Source: JBICHM01 sp043101835
Lineage (GTDB): Bacteria; Planctomycetota; Phycisphaerae; Phycisphaerales; UBA1924
NCBI GenBank assembly: GCA_043101835.1
Contig: JBICHM010000156.1
Coordinates: 1 to 13,536, forward strand
DNA: 13,536 bases
Reading direction: 5' to 3'
Shown: positions 7,132-13,536 of the stretch, piece after piece
How positions within the stretch are numbered: the stretch's first letter is position 1
How the letters are laid out: each line of letters opens with the position of its first letter
Program-made: the position numbers and the translations under genes
The notes under the pieces: generated by a model
What the model was told of the DNA's origin: nothing
Seen by the model: the letters and a program-made list of their open reading frames with translations, nothing else
Databases searched by the model: none

Positions 7132-7463
7132 AGGAAGCTCCTCACCGCGCTCTGCACGCTGTCGTATCGATCGAGATGGGGCGCAACACCGGTCAATTCG
7201 AAGACCTCAGCGATCGTGGACGAGATACCGCATATTCGGAGCGACTGTCCGCGCGACGAGAGTTCCTCGCCGACATCAACGAGCGCCTCCAGACCACGAC
7301 TGTCGATGAAGCCTGTCGCGGACAGGTCGACGACGCAGCGACCCATCGCGATGCGCACGCTGTCGAGGAGCGTTGCTTTGAAGGTGTCGGCCTCATCCAG
7401 CGCGATCGAGCCGCGCGGCTTGAGTACTGTCACTGCGCCATGGCTCGACTGTTCAATCTGCAT
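7128..7463 (-). CDS. Single-domain STAS protein (anti-sigma factor antagonist type)
   Basis: This 111-residue cytoplasmic protein is all STAS domain. It has an N-terminal strand with the turn VLKPRGSIALDEADTF, a central strand CVVDLSATGFIDSRGLEAL (43-61), and helix-strand alternation to the end. Ser55, just after Asp54 in FIDSRGL, sits where RsbV and SpoIIAA are phosphorylated, so a phospho-switch is possible. The start ATG at 7463 is 14 bases past the histidine kinase stop, with a weak AAAGAG-type site. Its TGA overlaps the ATPase start (GTGA). No RsbW-type anti-sigma kinase is nearby, so its partner is unknown. It may work with the upstream sensor kinase or directly with the ATPase (inference). 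Confidence 0.9.
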   Translation of the reverse strand: MQIEQSSHGAVTVLKPRGSIALDEADTFKATLLDSVRIAMGRCVVDLSATGFIDSRGLEALVDVGEELSSRGQSLRICGISSTIAEVFELTGVAPHLDRYDSVQSAVRSFL

Positions 7464-7477
7464 CGGTTCAGGCTCTT

Positions 7478-9259
7478 TCAGGCGGCGGCGCGGACGGGCG
7501 CATCGGCGCGCTCCGGCAGCCACATGGTGAAGGTGCTTCCCTTGTCGATGGCAGATTCGACGGCGATGTCTCCGCCGTGGCGGCGCGCTATCTCTCGAGC
7601 GAGTGCGAGGCCGAGGCCGGATCCTGGGATGTTGGCGATGCGGCTGTCGTTGGCCCGGTAGAACTGCTCGAAGATGCGTGCCTGATCCTGCTCGCTCATA
7701 CCGATGCCGGTGTCGCGGACGGCGATCGACACGCCGACGCCCGCGGGCTCGACGGCGATGGTCACCGAGCCACCGGCGGGCGTGTACTTGACCGCGTTGC
7801 CGACGAGGTTGTGGAGGACGAGCGCGATGCGATCGCGATCGGCTCGGAGCGTCGGCAACCTTGGCGCCATGGCGAGTCGCAGGGAGAGGCCCTTCTCGGC
7901 AGCCTGGGCGATGAACTCGTCGTGTGTCTCCTTGGTGAGGGCGTCGATCCGCACATCATCGAGTCGCAGCGAGAGCGAGCCGGACTCGATCTCGGCGACG
8001 CTGAGCATGTCGCCGACGATGCGCTCAAGGCGGCGGATCTCGCCGCCGATCACATTCAGGGCCTGGGCGCGAACGGCGTCGTCGCGTTCGCCCTCGTCGA
8101 GAGCCGTCTCAAGATACATCCGCATGTTGGTTAGCGGCGTGCGCAGCTCGTGAGTCGCGTTGGCGACAAACGAGTGCTTGGCGGCGTCCGCTACGCGGCG
8201 CTGCGAGATGTCTTCGAGGAGCACCAGCACCGACGCGTCGTCGGTGCGTCGCACGCGGCGCACGCTGACGCGAAGCACGCCGCCGCCGTTCCGCTCGATA
8301 TCTATAGATCGCCAGCCGTGGGCGAGATCGCACATGATCTCGGTCAGCGTGTCGTGCAGCGTCCCGAGACCCGGCTTGTCGGCAATGGCCCGGCCCGCGA
8401 TCGCCTGCTCGTCGCCGATGAGAGCGCCGGCGGCGTTGTTGGCGTATGTGATCTGCATGGCGTCGTTGACCAGCAGCACGCCGTGCCACATCGCTTCGCA
8501 GACCTGCTCAAGTCCGCCGCTGCTGCGCCGGCCGGCGTGATGCGTCAATTTGTCGCTGGCGCGGCGCTCCCGAAGCGCGCCGAGTTCGTCGAGCAGCCCG
8601 TTCCACGCTCGTCCTTCGGGCCCCTCACCGACGACCCGGAGGGCGCCAAGGCTCGTCTCGCCTGCGCCTAGGGACAGCAGCGACTCGCGCACTCCGCCCA
8701 TCGAGGCATGGCGCCGACGCGCCAGCCGGTAGGCGGTCAGGAAGAGCGCAAGCCCCGCGGCGCCGCTCGCAATGACGCCCCACACTGCTGACCAGGCCTG
8801 TTCGGTGGTCAGCCCGACTCGCGGCTCGATACTCAGGATGGCGCGCCCGCGCCCGGGCGCATCGAGGGCGATGATTGCGCTGTCGGTTGTTGTGGTCGGC
8901 GTCGGCTCGTTGGGCCATGACTGCGGGAGCGCGTGCAGCGTGATCTGCTGCGCGTCGCTGTGCGCGAGCACGCGTCCCTCGCCGAGGATCACCTGTGCAG
9001 CAGCGATCCGCTCCGATGCGCCAAGCGCGGCCACCGTGCGGCGCACGCCCGAGGCATCGCCGGAGGCGAGCATGGACTCGATGGAGCGGCCGGCGGCTTC
9101 ATAGGCGCTGCGGGCATCGTGATCGGGGAATTTGTGGAGCTCGCGATGCAGGATCCAGCCGGAGGAGAGGGCAGTGACGAGCAGCACCACGCCGACACCG
9201 GGCAGCCCAATCGCTGCGACGACGGACTCTCCGCGACTGAGGACTCGTCTGGGGCGCAT
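7478..9259 (-). CDS. Membrane sensor histidine kinase with PAS domain
   Basis: This 593-residue kinase has membrane helices at about 12-36 and 155-178 bracketing a periplasmic domain of about 115 residues, then a linker, a PAS-like domain (about 250-355), HisKA with NATHELRTPLTNMRM (phospho-acceptor His370) and a HATPase domain. The N box is HNLVGNAVKY (Asn484), G1 is DTGIG (516-520), the F box is IFEQFYRAN, and G2 is GSGLGLALA (546-554). All catalytic boxes are intact, resembling the PhoR/WalK group. I start at the second ATG (9259), because AGAAAGGA sits 5 bases before it and touches the first ATG (9265). No response regulator is adjacent. The next gene is a STAS protein 14 bases downstream, followed by the secretion genes, suggesting an envelope signal controls that machine. 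Confidence 0.93.
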   Translation of the reverse strand: MRPRRVLSRGESVVAAIGLPGVGVVLLVTALSSGWILHRELHKFPDHDARSAYEAAGRSIESMLASGDASGVRRTVAALGASERIAAAQVILGEGRVLAHSDAQQITLHALPQSWPNEPTPTTTTDSAIIALDAPGRGRAILSIEPRVGLTTEQAWSAVWGVIASGAAGLALFLTAYRLARRRHASMGGVRESLLSLGAGETSLGALRVVGEGPEGRAWNGLLDELGALRERRASDKLTHHAGRRSSGGLEQVCEAMWHGVLLVNDAMQITYANNAAGALIGDEQAIAGRAIADKPGLGTLHDTLTEIMCDLAHGWRSIDIERNGGGVLRVSVRRVRRTDDASVLVLLEDISQRRVADAAKHSFVANATHELRTPLTNMRMYLETALDEGERDDAVRAQALNVIGGEIRRLERIVGDMLSVAEIESGSLSLRLDDVRIDALTKETHDEFIAQAAEKGLSLRLAMAPRLPTLRADRDRIALVLHNLVGNAVKYTPAGGSVTIAVEPAGVGVSIAVRDTGIGMSEQDQARIFEQFYRANDSRIANIPGSGLGLALAREIARRHGGDIAVESAIDKGSTFTMWLPERADAPVRAAA

Positions 9260-9472
9260 CGACATCCTTTCTCACCGCGCATGCACAACCGGCGCCGAGA
9301 GGCCGTCCGGAGGCACATCGGCCGAATCGGGGGTCGACTTTTCCCGGGACCGAGGGGAGGCACCCGAATCACCGTGCGAGGGGGCGACCAAGCAACGGAC
9401 CCGAGCGTGAGCGTTCTCTTTGGCGCGTGCCGACGGCGCTGCCGGCAGGTTGATGCAGGTCGCCTTGGTTCG

Positions 9473-9494
9473 TCCAGTGCGCCCTCCAGTGCGC
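9473..9494. repeat. Two direct copies of TCCAGTGCGC, 12-bp period
   Basis: TCCAGTGCGC occurs at 9473-9482 and again at 9485-9494, separated by CC. Copies about one helical turn apart upstream of a regulator gene could bind a protein dimer, but chance cannot be excluded in G+C-rich DNA. Confidence 0.35.
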
Positions 9495-9590
9495 GCTGAC
9501 CAGCCCAGGACGGGCGCAACACTGGCCGCATACATGCGAACAGTAATCGGCCTTCGCGCTACCAGGAATGCGGATCGGCGAGCAAGACAA

Positions 9591-9608
9591 GGGGGTCATC
9601 TGACCCCC
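9591..9608 (-). terminator. Perfect hairpin, likely intrinsic terminator for the leftward sigma/kinase transcript
   Basis: GGGGGTC and GACCCCC form a 7-bp stem around an AGAT loop on the minus strand, followed by the moderately T-rich TTGTCTTGCT. It lies between the end of the kinase region and the start of the histidine kinase operon, where a leftward terminator is expected. A similar GGGGTCA...TGACCCC palindrome could instead be a dispersed REP-like element. Confidence 0.5.
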
Positions 9609-9732
9609 AGAACGCCCTGTCGATCCAATGGTTGCGACCAACGAATTGGCCTCGTTGTTGGCGAAAGTCGATCGGCCATGGGCGGGCGACGGTACGGGCA
9701 CATTCTCGATCGGCGCGATCCCGAGGGTCCGC

Positions 9733-9978
9733 CTACACCTGCTGTGGTTTCGTAGTTGAGCGCACAACCGCGACGATCGCCGCACGCAAGGGCTCGGGGA
9801 GAGACCGCCACTCCGCGATGACTTCCATCAGATCAGCTGGCAGGTCGTCTCCTGCGGGCGCAGCACTGCTGGGGATACTGCTGGGGCTCGCGCCCAACCC
9901 CGCGTTCTCCTCGGGATTCGCGCTGGTTTGGGATTGGCTTCCAAGCTGAATGTTGCCGGTTCGAGTCCGGTCGCCCGC
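9733..9978 (-). pseudogene. Open-frame remnant running antisense through the tRNA fragment
   Basis: On the minus strand the frame reads GDRTRTGNIQLGSQ across the complement of the tRNA-Gly fragment, then continues through a Pro/Ser-rich linker to a helical tail, LMEVIAEWRSLPEPLRAAIV, before a TAG. Peptides of the RTRTG type are well-known translations of the antisense of tRNA 3' ends in integration-site ORFs. From memory, tails of the form DL-x-x-V-x-x-W-x-x-LPEP-x-x-A-I occur after integrase-type genes in Planctomycetota. No start codon with a ribosome site exists for the whole frame, and upstream it runs into the sigma-linked kinase gene in the wrong frame. I read it as a leftover of a mobile element gene. 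A short real peptide from the internal Met (9828) is possible but unsupported. Confidence 0.4.
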
Positions 9979-9979
9979 T
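9938..9979 (+). other. 3' portion of a tRNA-Gly(UCC) gene, probable attachment-site (att) scar
   Basis: The order matches the 3' half of tRNA-Gly. It comprises the anticodon loop CTTCCAA (UCC anticodon, 9938-9944), the 3' anticodon stem GCTGA (9945-9949), a 5-base variable region, the T arm GCCGG-TTCGAGT-CCGGT (9955-9971) with a proper five-pair stem, the acceptor 3' strand CGCCCGC and discriminator T (9979). The 5' half is absent. No GCGGGCG acceptor strand or D arm lies upstream, and the bases before the loop do not pair with GCTGA. A sharp start at the anticodon loop is what tyrosine-recombinase integration into a tRNA gene leaves at the far end of an element. Since the tRNA reads rightward, the element would be on the left. 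Confidence 0.75.
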
Positions 9980-9988
9980 TTGCGTCGG

Positions 9989-12433
9989 TTACCTTGGACT
10001 GGGCGATGTCGGCGGGTTCTTCGCCGACGCGGAGAGGACCGAGGCCTGCTCGAGGGCGGTGAGGCGGGCGCGCACGGTGTCGACGACCTCTTGCTGGTCG
10101 GTCGGGTAGTCACCCTCGCGGCCCTGGAGCCAGTTCCGGCCAGCACGGATCCGCATGTGGTCGAGCGCCGCCTCGTGATATCGGAGCGCCTCGCGGAGGT
10201 CGTCGATGCGGCTCGCGAGCGGGCGTGACTGGTCGGCCGCGAGTGATTCGTAGAGTTCACCGAGCATCCACAATGACGCTTCCCAGTCGCGAAACGCCGT
10301 TTGGTTCTGTGGCTCAGCCTCTGATGCCATGCGGAACTGGTTGAGGACGCGGAGGCTCGTCTCGATGCATTGCTCCCGCCGCCCTTCGGCAGCGGTGAGG
10401 CGAGCGATCCACCGCGTTGCTGCGAGGTCGGCTCGGAAATACGTGGCGTTGTCGGGGTGGTTGCTTGCAAGCAATTCGTAATGGGCGGCCGCGCGATTGA
10501 ACGCGTCAATATCTGTGCCCATCGAATGCAGACGCCGGAACTCGGCGCCCCAATACAGCGCTTCGGCACGAGCCCAGATCGCATCCTCGTGTCCGGGCGT
10601 CGCCTCGAACTGTCGCTCGGCGACGCGCAGCGCCTCGTCGAATGTGTCGACCATCTCGTCGATCCGGCCGTCATAGTGACACTTGGCGCCGAAGGATTTC
10701 AGGCATTCGACCAGCGCACGGGTCGTCGCGGGGTCCAGCGGCCGGCGCTCGGCGAACGCCCGGCGCAGTGACAGGGCGCGCCTGATCCGCGCGTCGCCCT
10801 GTATAGCGTCACGCGGGTAGATCCGGTTGCTTGCGAGTTCGAGCGTCTCGGCAAGGAGAAGCGCCGCGGCTTCGTCGTCGGGGCGCATCGCGTGAGCTCG
10901 ATCGGCGAGCGCGAGGGCCTGCTCCGCTGCGAGGTTCGCTCCCGTGATGTCGCCGTTGTTGCCGCGCTCATCGGCGCCCGATGCTCTGCTGAGCCGCAGG
11001 TATGCGCCCGCGAGTTCGGCGAGGAGATCGGGGTCGGCGTCGGCCTGCGCCTCCAGGTCGTCGAGGTACGCGAACGCCCGCTTGAGCAGAAGCGCCCGCG
11101 CCGCCGCGGCGCCCGGGAGATCCGCGATCGCGTCATGCAGTTCGTAGATCACCGAGTTCGCGAGCGCCCGCACATCGGCGAGTCTTGACTCGGCGAGTCG
11201 CGCCGCCCGCTTCGCCTCGTTCGCCTGCCACCCCGCGACGGTGAGGCCGGTCGTCAGCGCGACAACGATCGCGACGAGGCACGCGACGGCCAGCCGATTC
11301 CGCGCTACGAATCGTCGCATCCGGTAGGCGCGAGTCGCCGGGCGTGCGAGCACCGGCTCATTCGCGAGGATCCGCCGGAGGTCCGCCGCGAGCTCGCCCG
11401 CCGAGCCGTATCGCTGCTCGGGATCCTTCGCCATCGCTTTTCGAGTGATGGCGTCGAGATCGATCGGAATCGACGCGTCGTGCAAGCGCATCGGAGTCGG
11501 GTCGATCTCGCAGATCGCGCGCATGGTCTCGAAGACGCGCCCGTCCTCGCCGAACGGGCGCCGCATGGTGAGGAGTTCGTAGAGCACCGCCCCGATCGCG
11601 TACACATCGGTTCGCGTGTCGATGGCGTCGGCGTTCCCTCGCACCTGCTCCGGGCTCATATACGGGATCGTCCCGACCAGACGCCGCTCACCATCCCGGC
11701 TGATGGTCGTATCGCTCCCGGCCTCGTCGATGCGCGCGATGCCGAAGTCGATCACCTTCGGGATCGCGACACCGTCCGCGGTTGCAACCAGCACATTCGA
11801 CGGCTTGATGTCGCGATGGATCACCCCGCGCTGGTGCGCGTGCGCGATCGCGTCGGCGACCCGAATGCACATCCGGATGCGAGCCTCGATGGACGGAGCA
11901 TTGCGCCTGACCCAGGCGTCGAGCGGCACGCCGTCCACATGCTCCATCGCGATGAACGGCCGGGGCGTCACGCCACCGGCGACTTCCCAGACACCGGCCT
12001 CGTAGATCTGCGCGATGCCGGGATGGCTCAGCCGGCCGAGCGCCTCGGCCTCGCGCAGAAAGAGCCGGGCGTCGGCCGCCGCGGGCGACGGCAGGAGTTT
12101 GAGCGCAACTTCGCGCGACGGCGACTCCTGCCGGGCGAGGTACACCGCGCCCATGCCGCCCGCACCGAGGCCGTCGAGGATCGTGTAGGCGCCGATGGTC
12201 GCGCCGACCGTGACTTCTGGCGGGGCGGCGGGTTCCAAGCCGTCCGGCAGCGACGGGGGGGTCTCGAGGAACGATGACGCCAGTCCGTCCGCGCGCACGA
12301 GTTCGAGCACAAGCTCGCGCAGCGCGCGATCCTCGGAGCACAGTGCTTCGACGACGCCGACGCCGGCCGTGGGCGCCTCCTCCCAGATGCGCTCGCATAC
12401 GCGGCGCGCCTCGAGCCACAGCTCAGGCGTCAT
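9989..12433 (-). CDS. Transmembrane Ser/Thr protein kinase with helical TPR-like C-terminal domain
   Basis: This 814-residue kinase has an N-terminal helical segment (1-75), a protein kinase domain (about 82-355), one membrane helix (about 381-402) and a helical C-terminal region of about 400 residues with repeated Ala-rich pairs resembling TPRs. Catalytic elements are complete: GLGAGGMGAV (88-97), Lys112 in VALKLL, HRDIKPSN (206-213, Asp208), DFG (229-231) and YMSPEQ (258-263). The C-terminal half should lie outside the cytoplasm and sense or bind partners. The ATG overlaps the sigma factor gene by 11 bases, so the two are one operon. This pairing with an ECF-type sigma factor is common in Planctomycetota. 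The TAA is only 9 bases from the tRNA fragment, so the extreme C-terminus may have been trimmed or changed. Confidence 0.95.
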   Translation of the reverse strand: MTPELWLEARRVCERIWEEAPTAGVGVVEALCSEDRALRELVLELVRADGLASSFLETPPSLPDGLEPAAPPEVTVGATIGAYTILDGLGAGGMGAVYLARQESPSREVALKLLPSPAAADARLFLREAEALGRLSHPGIAQIYEAGVWEVAGGVTPRPFIAMEHVDGVPLDAWVRRNAPSIEARIRMCIRVADAIAHAHQRGVIHRDIKPSNVLVATADGVAIPKVIDFGIARIDEAGSDTTISRDGERRLVGTIPYMSPEQVRGNADAIDTRTDVYAIGAVLYELLTMRRPFGEDGRVFETMRAICEIDPTPMRLHDASIPIDLDAITRKAMAKDPEQRYGSAGELAADLRRILANEPVLARPATRAYRMRRFVARNRLAVACLVAIVVALTTGLTVAGWQANEAKRAARLAESRLADVRALANSVIYELHDAIADLPGAAAARALLLKRAFAYLDDLEAQADADPDLLAELAGAYLRLSRASGADERGNNGDITGANLAAEQALALADRAHAMRPDDEAAALLLAETLELASNRIYPRDAIQGDARIRRALSLRRAFAERRPLDPATTRALVECLKSFGAKCHYDGRIDEMVDTFDEALRVAERQFEATPGHEDAIWARAEALYWGAEFRRLHSMGTDIDAFNRAAAHYELLASNHPDNATYFRADLAATRWIARLTAAEGRREQCIETSLRVLNQFRMASEAEPQNQTAFRDWEASLWMLGELYESLAADQSRPLASRIDDLREALRYHEAALDHMRIRAGRNWLQGREGDYPTDQQEVVDTVRARLTALEQASVLSASAKNPPTSPSPR

Positions 12434-13004
12434 CGGGATCGAGCCCTGAGGCGAGGCGCCGGTACAGCCACGCCTTCGCCGCGCGCCAGTCGCGCTTCAC
12501 GGTGCGCGCTGAGGTTTCCATCGTCTCCGCGGTCTCCTCCACGCTCAGGCCCGCGAAGTAGCGGAGCATGACCACCTCCGCGAGGCGCGGGTCGATCGTC
12601 TCCAGTTCGCTCAGCGCCTCGTCGAGCGCGAGCACATCGGGATTGATCGAAGCGCTCTCCCGACCTTCCTCTGTGACGGCGATGCGCTCGAGCGCGCGGG
12701 CGTGCACGCCGCGCCGGCGGGCCGCGTCGACCAGGATGCGCCGCATGGCACTGGCCGCGCTGCCGTAGAAGTGCCAGCGGCTGTCCCACGGGCCGGCGCC
12801 GTTCTGCGTGAGGCGCAGGTAGGCCTCGTGCACGAGCGCGGTGGTGTTGACCGTGCGCCCCGGCGCTTCGCCGCGCCGTTCCCGGGTCGCGAGGCACTGC
12901 AGTTCGGCATAGATCTGCCGATGCGCTTCATCGAGTGCGCCGCTGGGCGGCGCGTGCAGCGCATTGATCGCCTTGGTGACCGTGCCCGGCTCGCGATGGG
13001 TCAT
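12423..13004 (-). CDS. ECF-type RNA polymerase sigma factor (PF07638/TIGR02999-like)
   Basis: This 193-residue sigma factor has region 2 at about residues 25-100, with TVNTTALVHEAYLRL followed by HFYGSAASAMRRILVDAARR, the signature of the PF07638 group typical of Planctomycetota and Acidobacteria. Region 4 is at about 125-185, with PRLAEVVMLRYFAGLSVEET and a helix-turn-helix TSARTVKRDWRAAKAWLYRR. It would direct RNA polymerase to its own promoter set. The frame is open to 13079, but the ATG at 13004 gives the usual compact N-terminus. A GGGAG site lies about 12 bases upstream, a little far. No anti-sigma gene is present. The overlapping downstream kinase is the likely regulator, by phosphorylation (inference from similar operons). 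Confidence 0.93.
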   Translation of the reverse strand: MTHREPGTVTKAINALHAPPSGALDEAHRQIYAELQCLATRERRGEAPGRTVNTTALVHEAYLRLTQNGAGPWDSRWHFYGSAASAMRRILVDAARRRGVHARALERIAVTEEGRESASINPDVLALDEALSELETIDPRLAEVVMLRYFAGLSVEETAETMETSARTVKRDWRAAKAWLYRRLASGLDPDDA

Positions 13005-13077
13005 GGCCGCTGGTCGCTCCCCTTCCCGTCCGCAGATTCTCGAGGACGCGCTGGCCCCGCCGACAGGGCTCGCTCGC

Positions 13078-13104
13078 ATTCTACAGCGGAGGTCGAGATT
13101 CCAA
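13078..13104 (-). promoter_or_regulatory. Candidate promoter of the sigma factor/kinase operon
   Basis: On the minus strand TTGGAA (13104-13099) precedes TAGAAT (13083-13078, five of six at -10) with a 15-base spacer. The predicted start near 13071 gives a leader of roughly 65 bases before the sigma factor ATG. The -10 match is strong, while the spacer is short for a housekeeping promoter. Autoregulation by the ECF factor itself is possible but its recognition sequence is unknown. Confidence 0.4.
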
Positions 13105-13126
13105 TCGGCTTCTCATCGGAATTGGA
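13100..13126. repeat. Inverted repeat overlapping the candidate sigma operon -35
   Basis: TCCAAT at 13100-13105 is mirrored by ATTGGA at 13121-13126, with 15 bases between. One arm covers the candidate -35 element, so it could be an operator. Six-base arms can arise by chance. Confidence 0.35.
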
Positions 13127-13160
13127 GTCGTGGCGCGCTGCAGGGCGCGTCTCGAAACGC

Positions 13161-13209
13161 TGTCGCCGCGCCCGGCAACACCTCGCACTCTCCTCCGGGC
13201 GCGGCGACA
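13161..13209 (+). promoter_or_regulatory. Perfect 15-bp stem-loop in the leader of the FG-GAP gene
   Basis: TGTCGCCGCGCCCGG (13161-13175) and CCGGGCGCGGCGACA (13195-13209) are exact reverse complements around a 19-base loop. The stem ends 7 bases before the AGGAG ribosome site (13217-13221) of the downstream gene. No T tract follows on either strand, so it is unlikely to be a plain terminator. It may control translation or mRNA stability, or be a DNA operator. Confidence 0.65.
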
Positions 13210-13228
13210 ACTCTGCAGGAGCGACGCG

Positions 13229-13536
13229 ATGCGGATCATGTATGCAGTGCTGGGGACGCTTGCGACGGGCGCCGCCGCGATGGGGCAGGTGTGGGGGGGC
13301 TTCGGGCCGCTCGCCACGGTGTATTCCAGCGCCGATGTGAGAGACATGCTCAGTGCGGACCTGAACGGTGACGGCGTCGATGACATCGTTGCGTCACTCG
13401 CGGCTTCGCCGCAGCCGATCAGCCTCTTTCTCTCCACCGCCCCCGATTCGTTCGCCGCCCGCATCGATCTTGATGTCTCGGGGATCACGAGCGGGATCAA
13501 GCGTGTCGCGGCGCTCGATATCGATGCCGATCTCGA
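13229..13536 (+). CDS. Secreted FG-GAP/VCBS-type repeat protein (partial, C-terminus beyond window)
   Basis: The first 102 codons of a plus-strand gene are present and run off the right edge. The N-terminus MRIMYAVLGTLATGAAAMGQ looks like a short Sec signal peptide, with cleavage near residue 20. After it, SADLNGDGVDDIVAS (42-56) is a classic FG-GAP/VCBS calcium loop with Asp44, Asn46, Asp48 and Asp52. A second unit seems to begin at VAALDIDADL near the end. Such proteins form beta-propellers outside the cytoplasm and are abundant in Planctomycetota. The start is supported by AGGAG 7 bases upstream. It is divergent from the sigma factor operon. Whether it is a substrate of the window's secretion machine cannot be told. 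Confidence 0.85.
   Translation, partial: MRIMYAVLGTLATGAAAMGQVWGGFGPLATVYSSADVRDMLSADLNGDGVDDIVASLAASPQPISLFLSTAPDSFAARIDLDVSGITSGIKRVAALDIDADL

Larger units (their letters stand above)
9260..9732. other. Long stretch without a convincing gene upstream of the histidine kinase
   Basis: The open frames here lack family resemblance, ribosome sites or a clear codon pattern. One 87-codon minus frame (9535-9272) ends 6 bases before the first possible kinase ATG and could be a small leader gene, but nothing else supports it. The stretch holds a terminator-like hairpin (9591-9608), two 10-bp direct repeats (9473-9494) and a small palindrome, CGCATACATGCG (9527-9538). I see no clear -35/-10 pair for the kinase operon, though its promoter should lie here. 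Confidence 0.6.

Noticed and set aside
9272..9535. 87-codon minus-strand frame ending 6 bases before the first possible histidine kinase ATG
   Set aside because: The position would suit a small leader gene, but the protein is low-complexity Ala/Arg/Ser/Pro with no domain or signal, and third-position bias looks weaker than in the real genes around it.
9704..9724. GATCG-GCG-CGATC hairpin just past the remnant stop as a terminator
   Set aside because: Short stem with a bulge in its extension and no T tract on either strand; the 9591-9608 hairpin is the better candidate.
9420..9755. 111-codon plus-strand frame upstream of the remnant
   Set aside because: Starts at a TTG without a ribosome site, passes straight through the terminator-like palindrome, and has no family resemblance.
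9632..9949. 105-codon plus-strand frame ending inside the tRNA fragment
   Set aside because: No ribosome site or recognisable motif; it is the complement of the remnant frame and its stop falls in the tRNA anticodon stem.
9900..9979. A complete, functional tRNA-Gly gene
   Set aside because: The 5' acceptor strand, D arm and 5' anticodon strand cannot be found upstream, and the bases before the anticodon loop do not pair with GCTGA.

Overview
The window is G+C-rich bacterial DNA, most likely from the Planctomycetota and perhaps a Phycisphaerae-type lineage. This is inferred from three things: a PF07638/TIGR02999-type ECF sigma factor gene overlapping a large membrane Ser/Thr kinase gene, prepilins with Ala rather than Gly before the cleavage site, and a secreted FG-GAP-type protein. 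No rRNA or complete tRNA is present to confirm it.

Layout. From about 9259 down to 1, eleven consecutive minus-strand genes form one block. In order of transcription they are a PAS-containing sensor histidine kinase, a single-domain STAS protein, a GspE/PilB-type ATPase with an N-terminal MshEN domain, a GspF/PilC platform protein, PilM-, PilN-, PilO- and PilP/GspC-like assembly proteins, a GspG-like major pseudopilin, a GspH/FimT-like pseudopilin, and a third pseudopilin cut by the window edge. From STAS to the PilP-like gene every junction is a 1- or 4-base stop/start overlap. A hairpin and a candidate promoter lie just before the major pseudopilin gene. The set is a chimera of type II secretion and type IV pilus parts. 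No secretin or prepilin peptidase is visible.

Between 9260 and 9988 there is no convincing intact gene. This stretch holds a terminator-like hairpin, short repeats, an open-frame remnant and, on the plus strand at 9938-9979, the 3' portion of a tRNA-Gly(UCC) gene without its 5' half. Such a fragment is the usual scar of an integrated element at a tRNA gene. By its orientation, any element would lie to the left, on the secretion-cluster side.

From 13004 down to 9989 is a two-gene operon, an ECF-type sigma factor and a transmembrane Ser/Thr kinase with a long helical C-terminal domain, overlapping by 11 bases. A 224-bp divergent region with a candidate sigma promoter, a short inverted repeat and a perfect 15-bp stem separates it from a plus-strand gene for an exported FG-GAP/VCBS-type protein that runs off the right edge.

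Working model (inference): the histidine kinase and STAS protein tie an envelope signal to the pseudopilus machine, whose ATPase may also sense cyclic-di-GMP. The sigma factor and kinase form a separate signalling unit.
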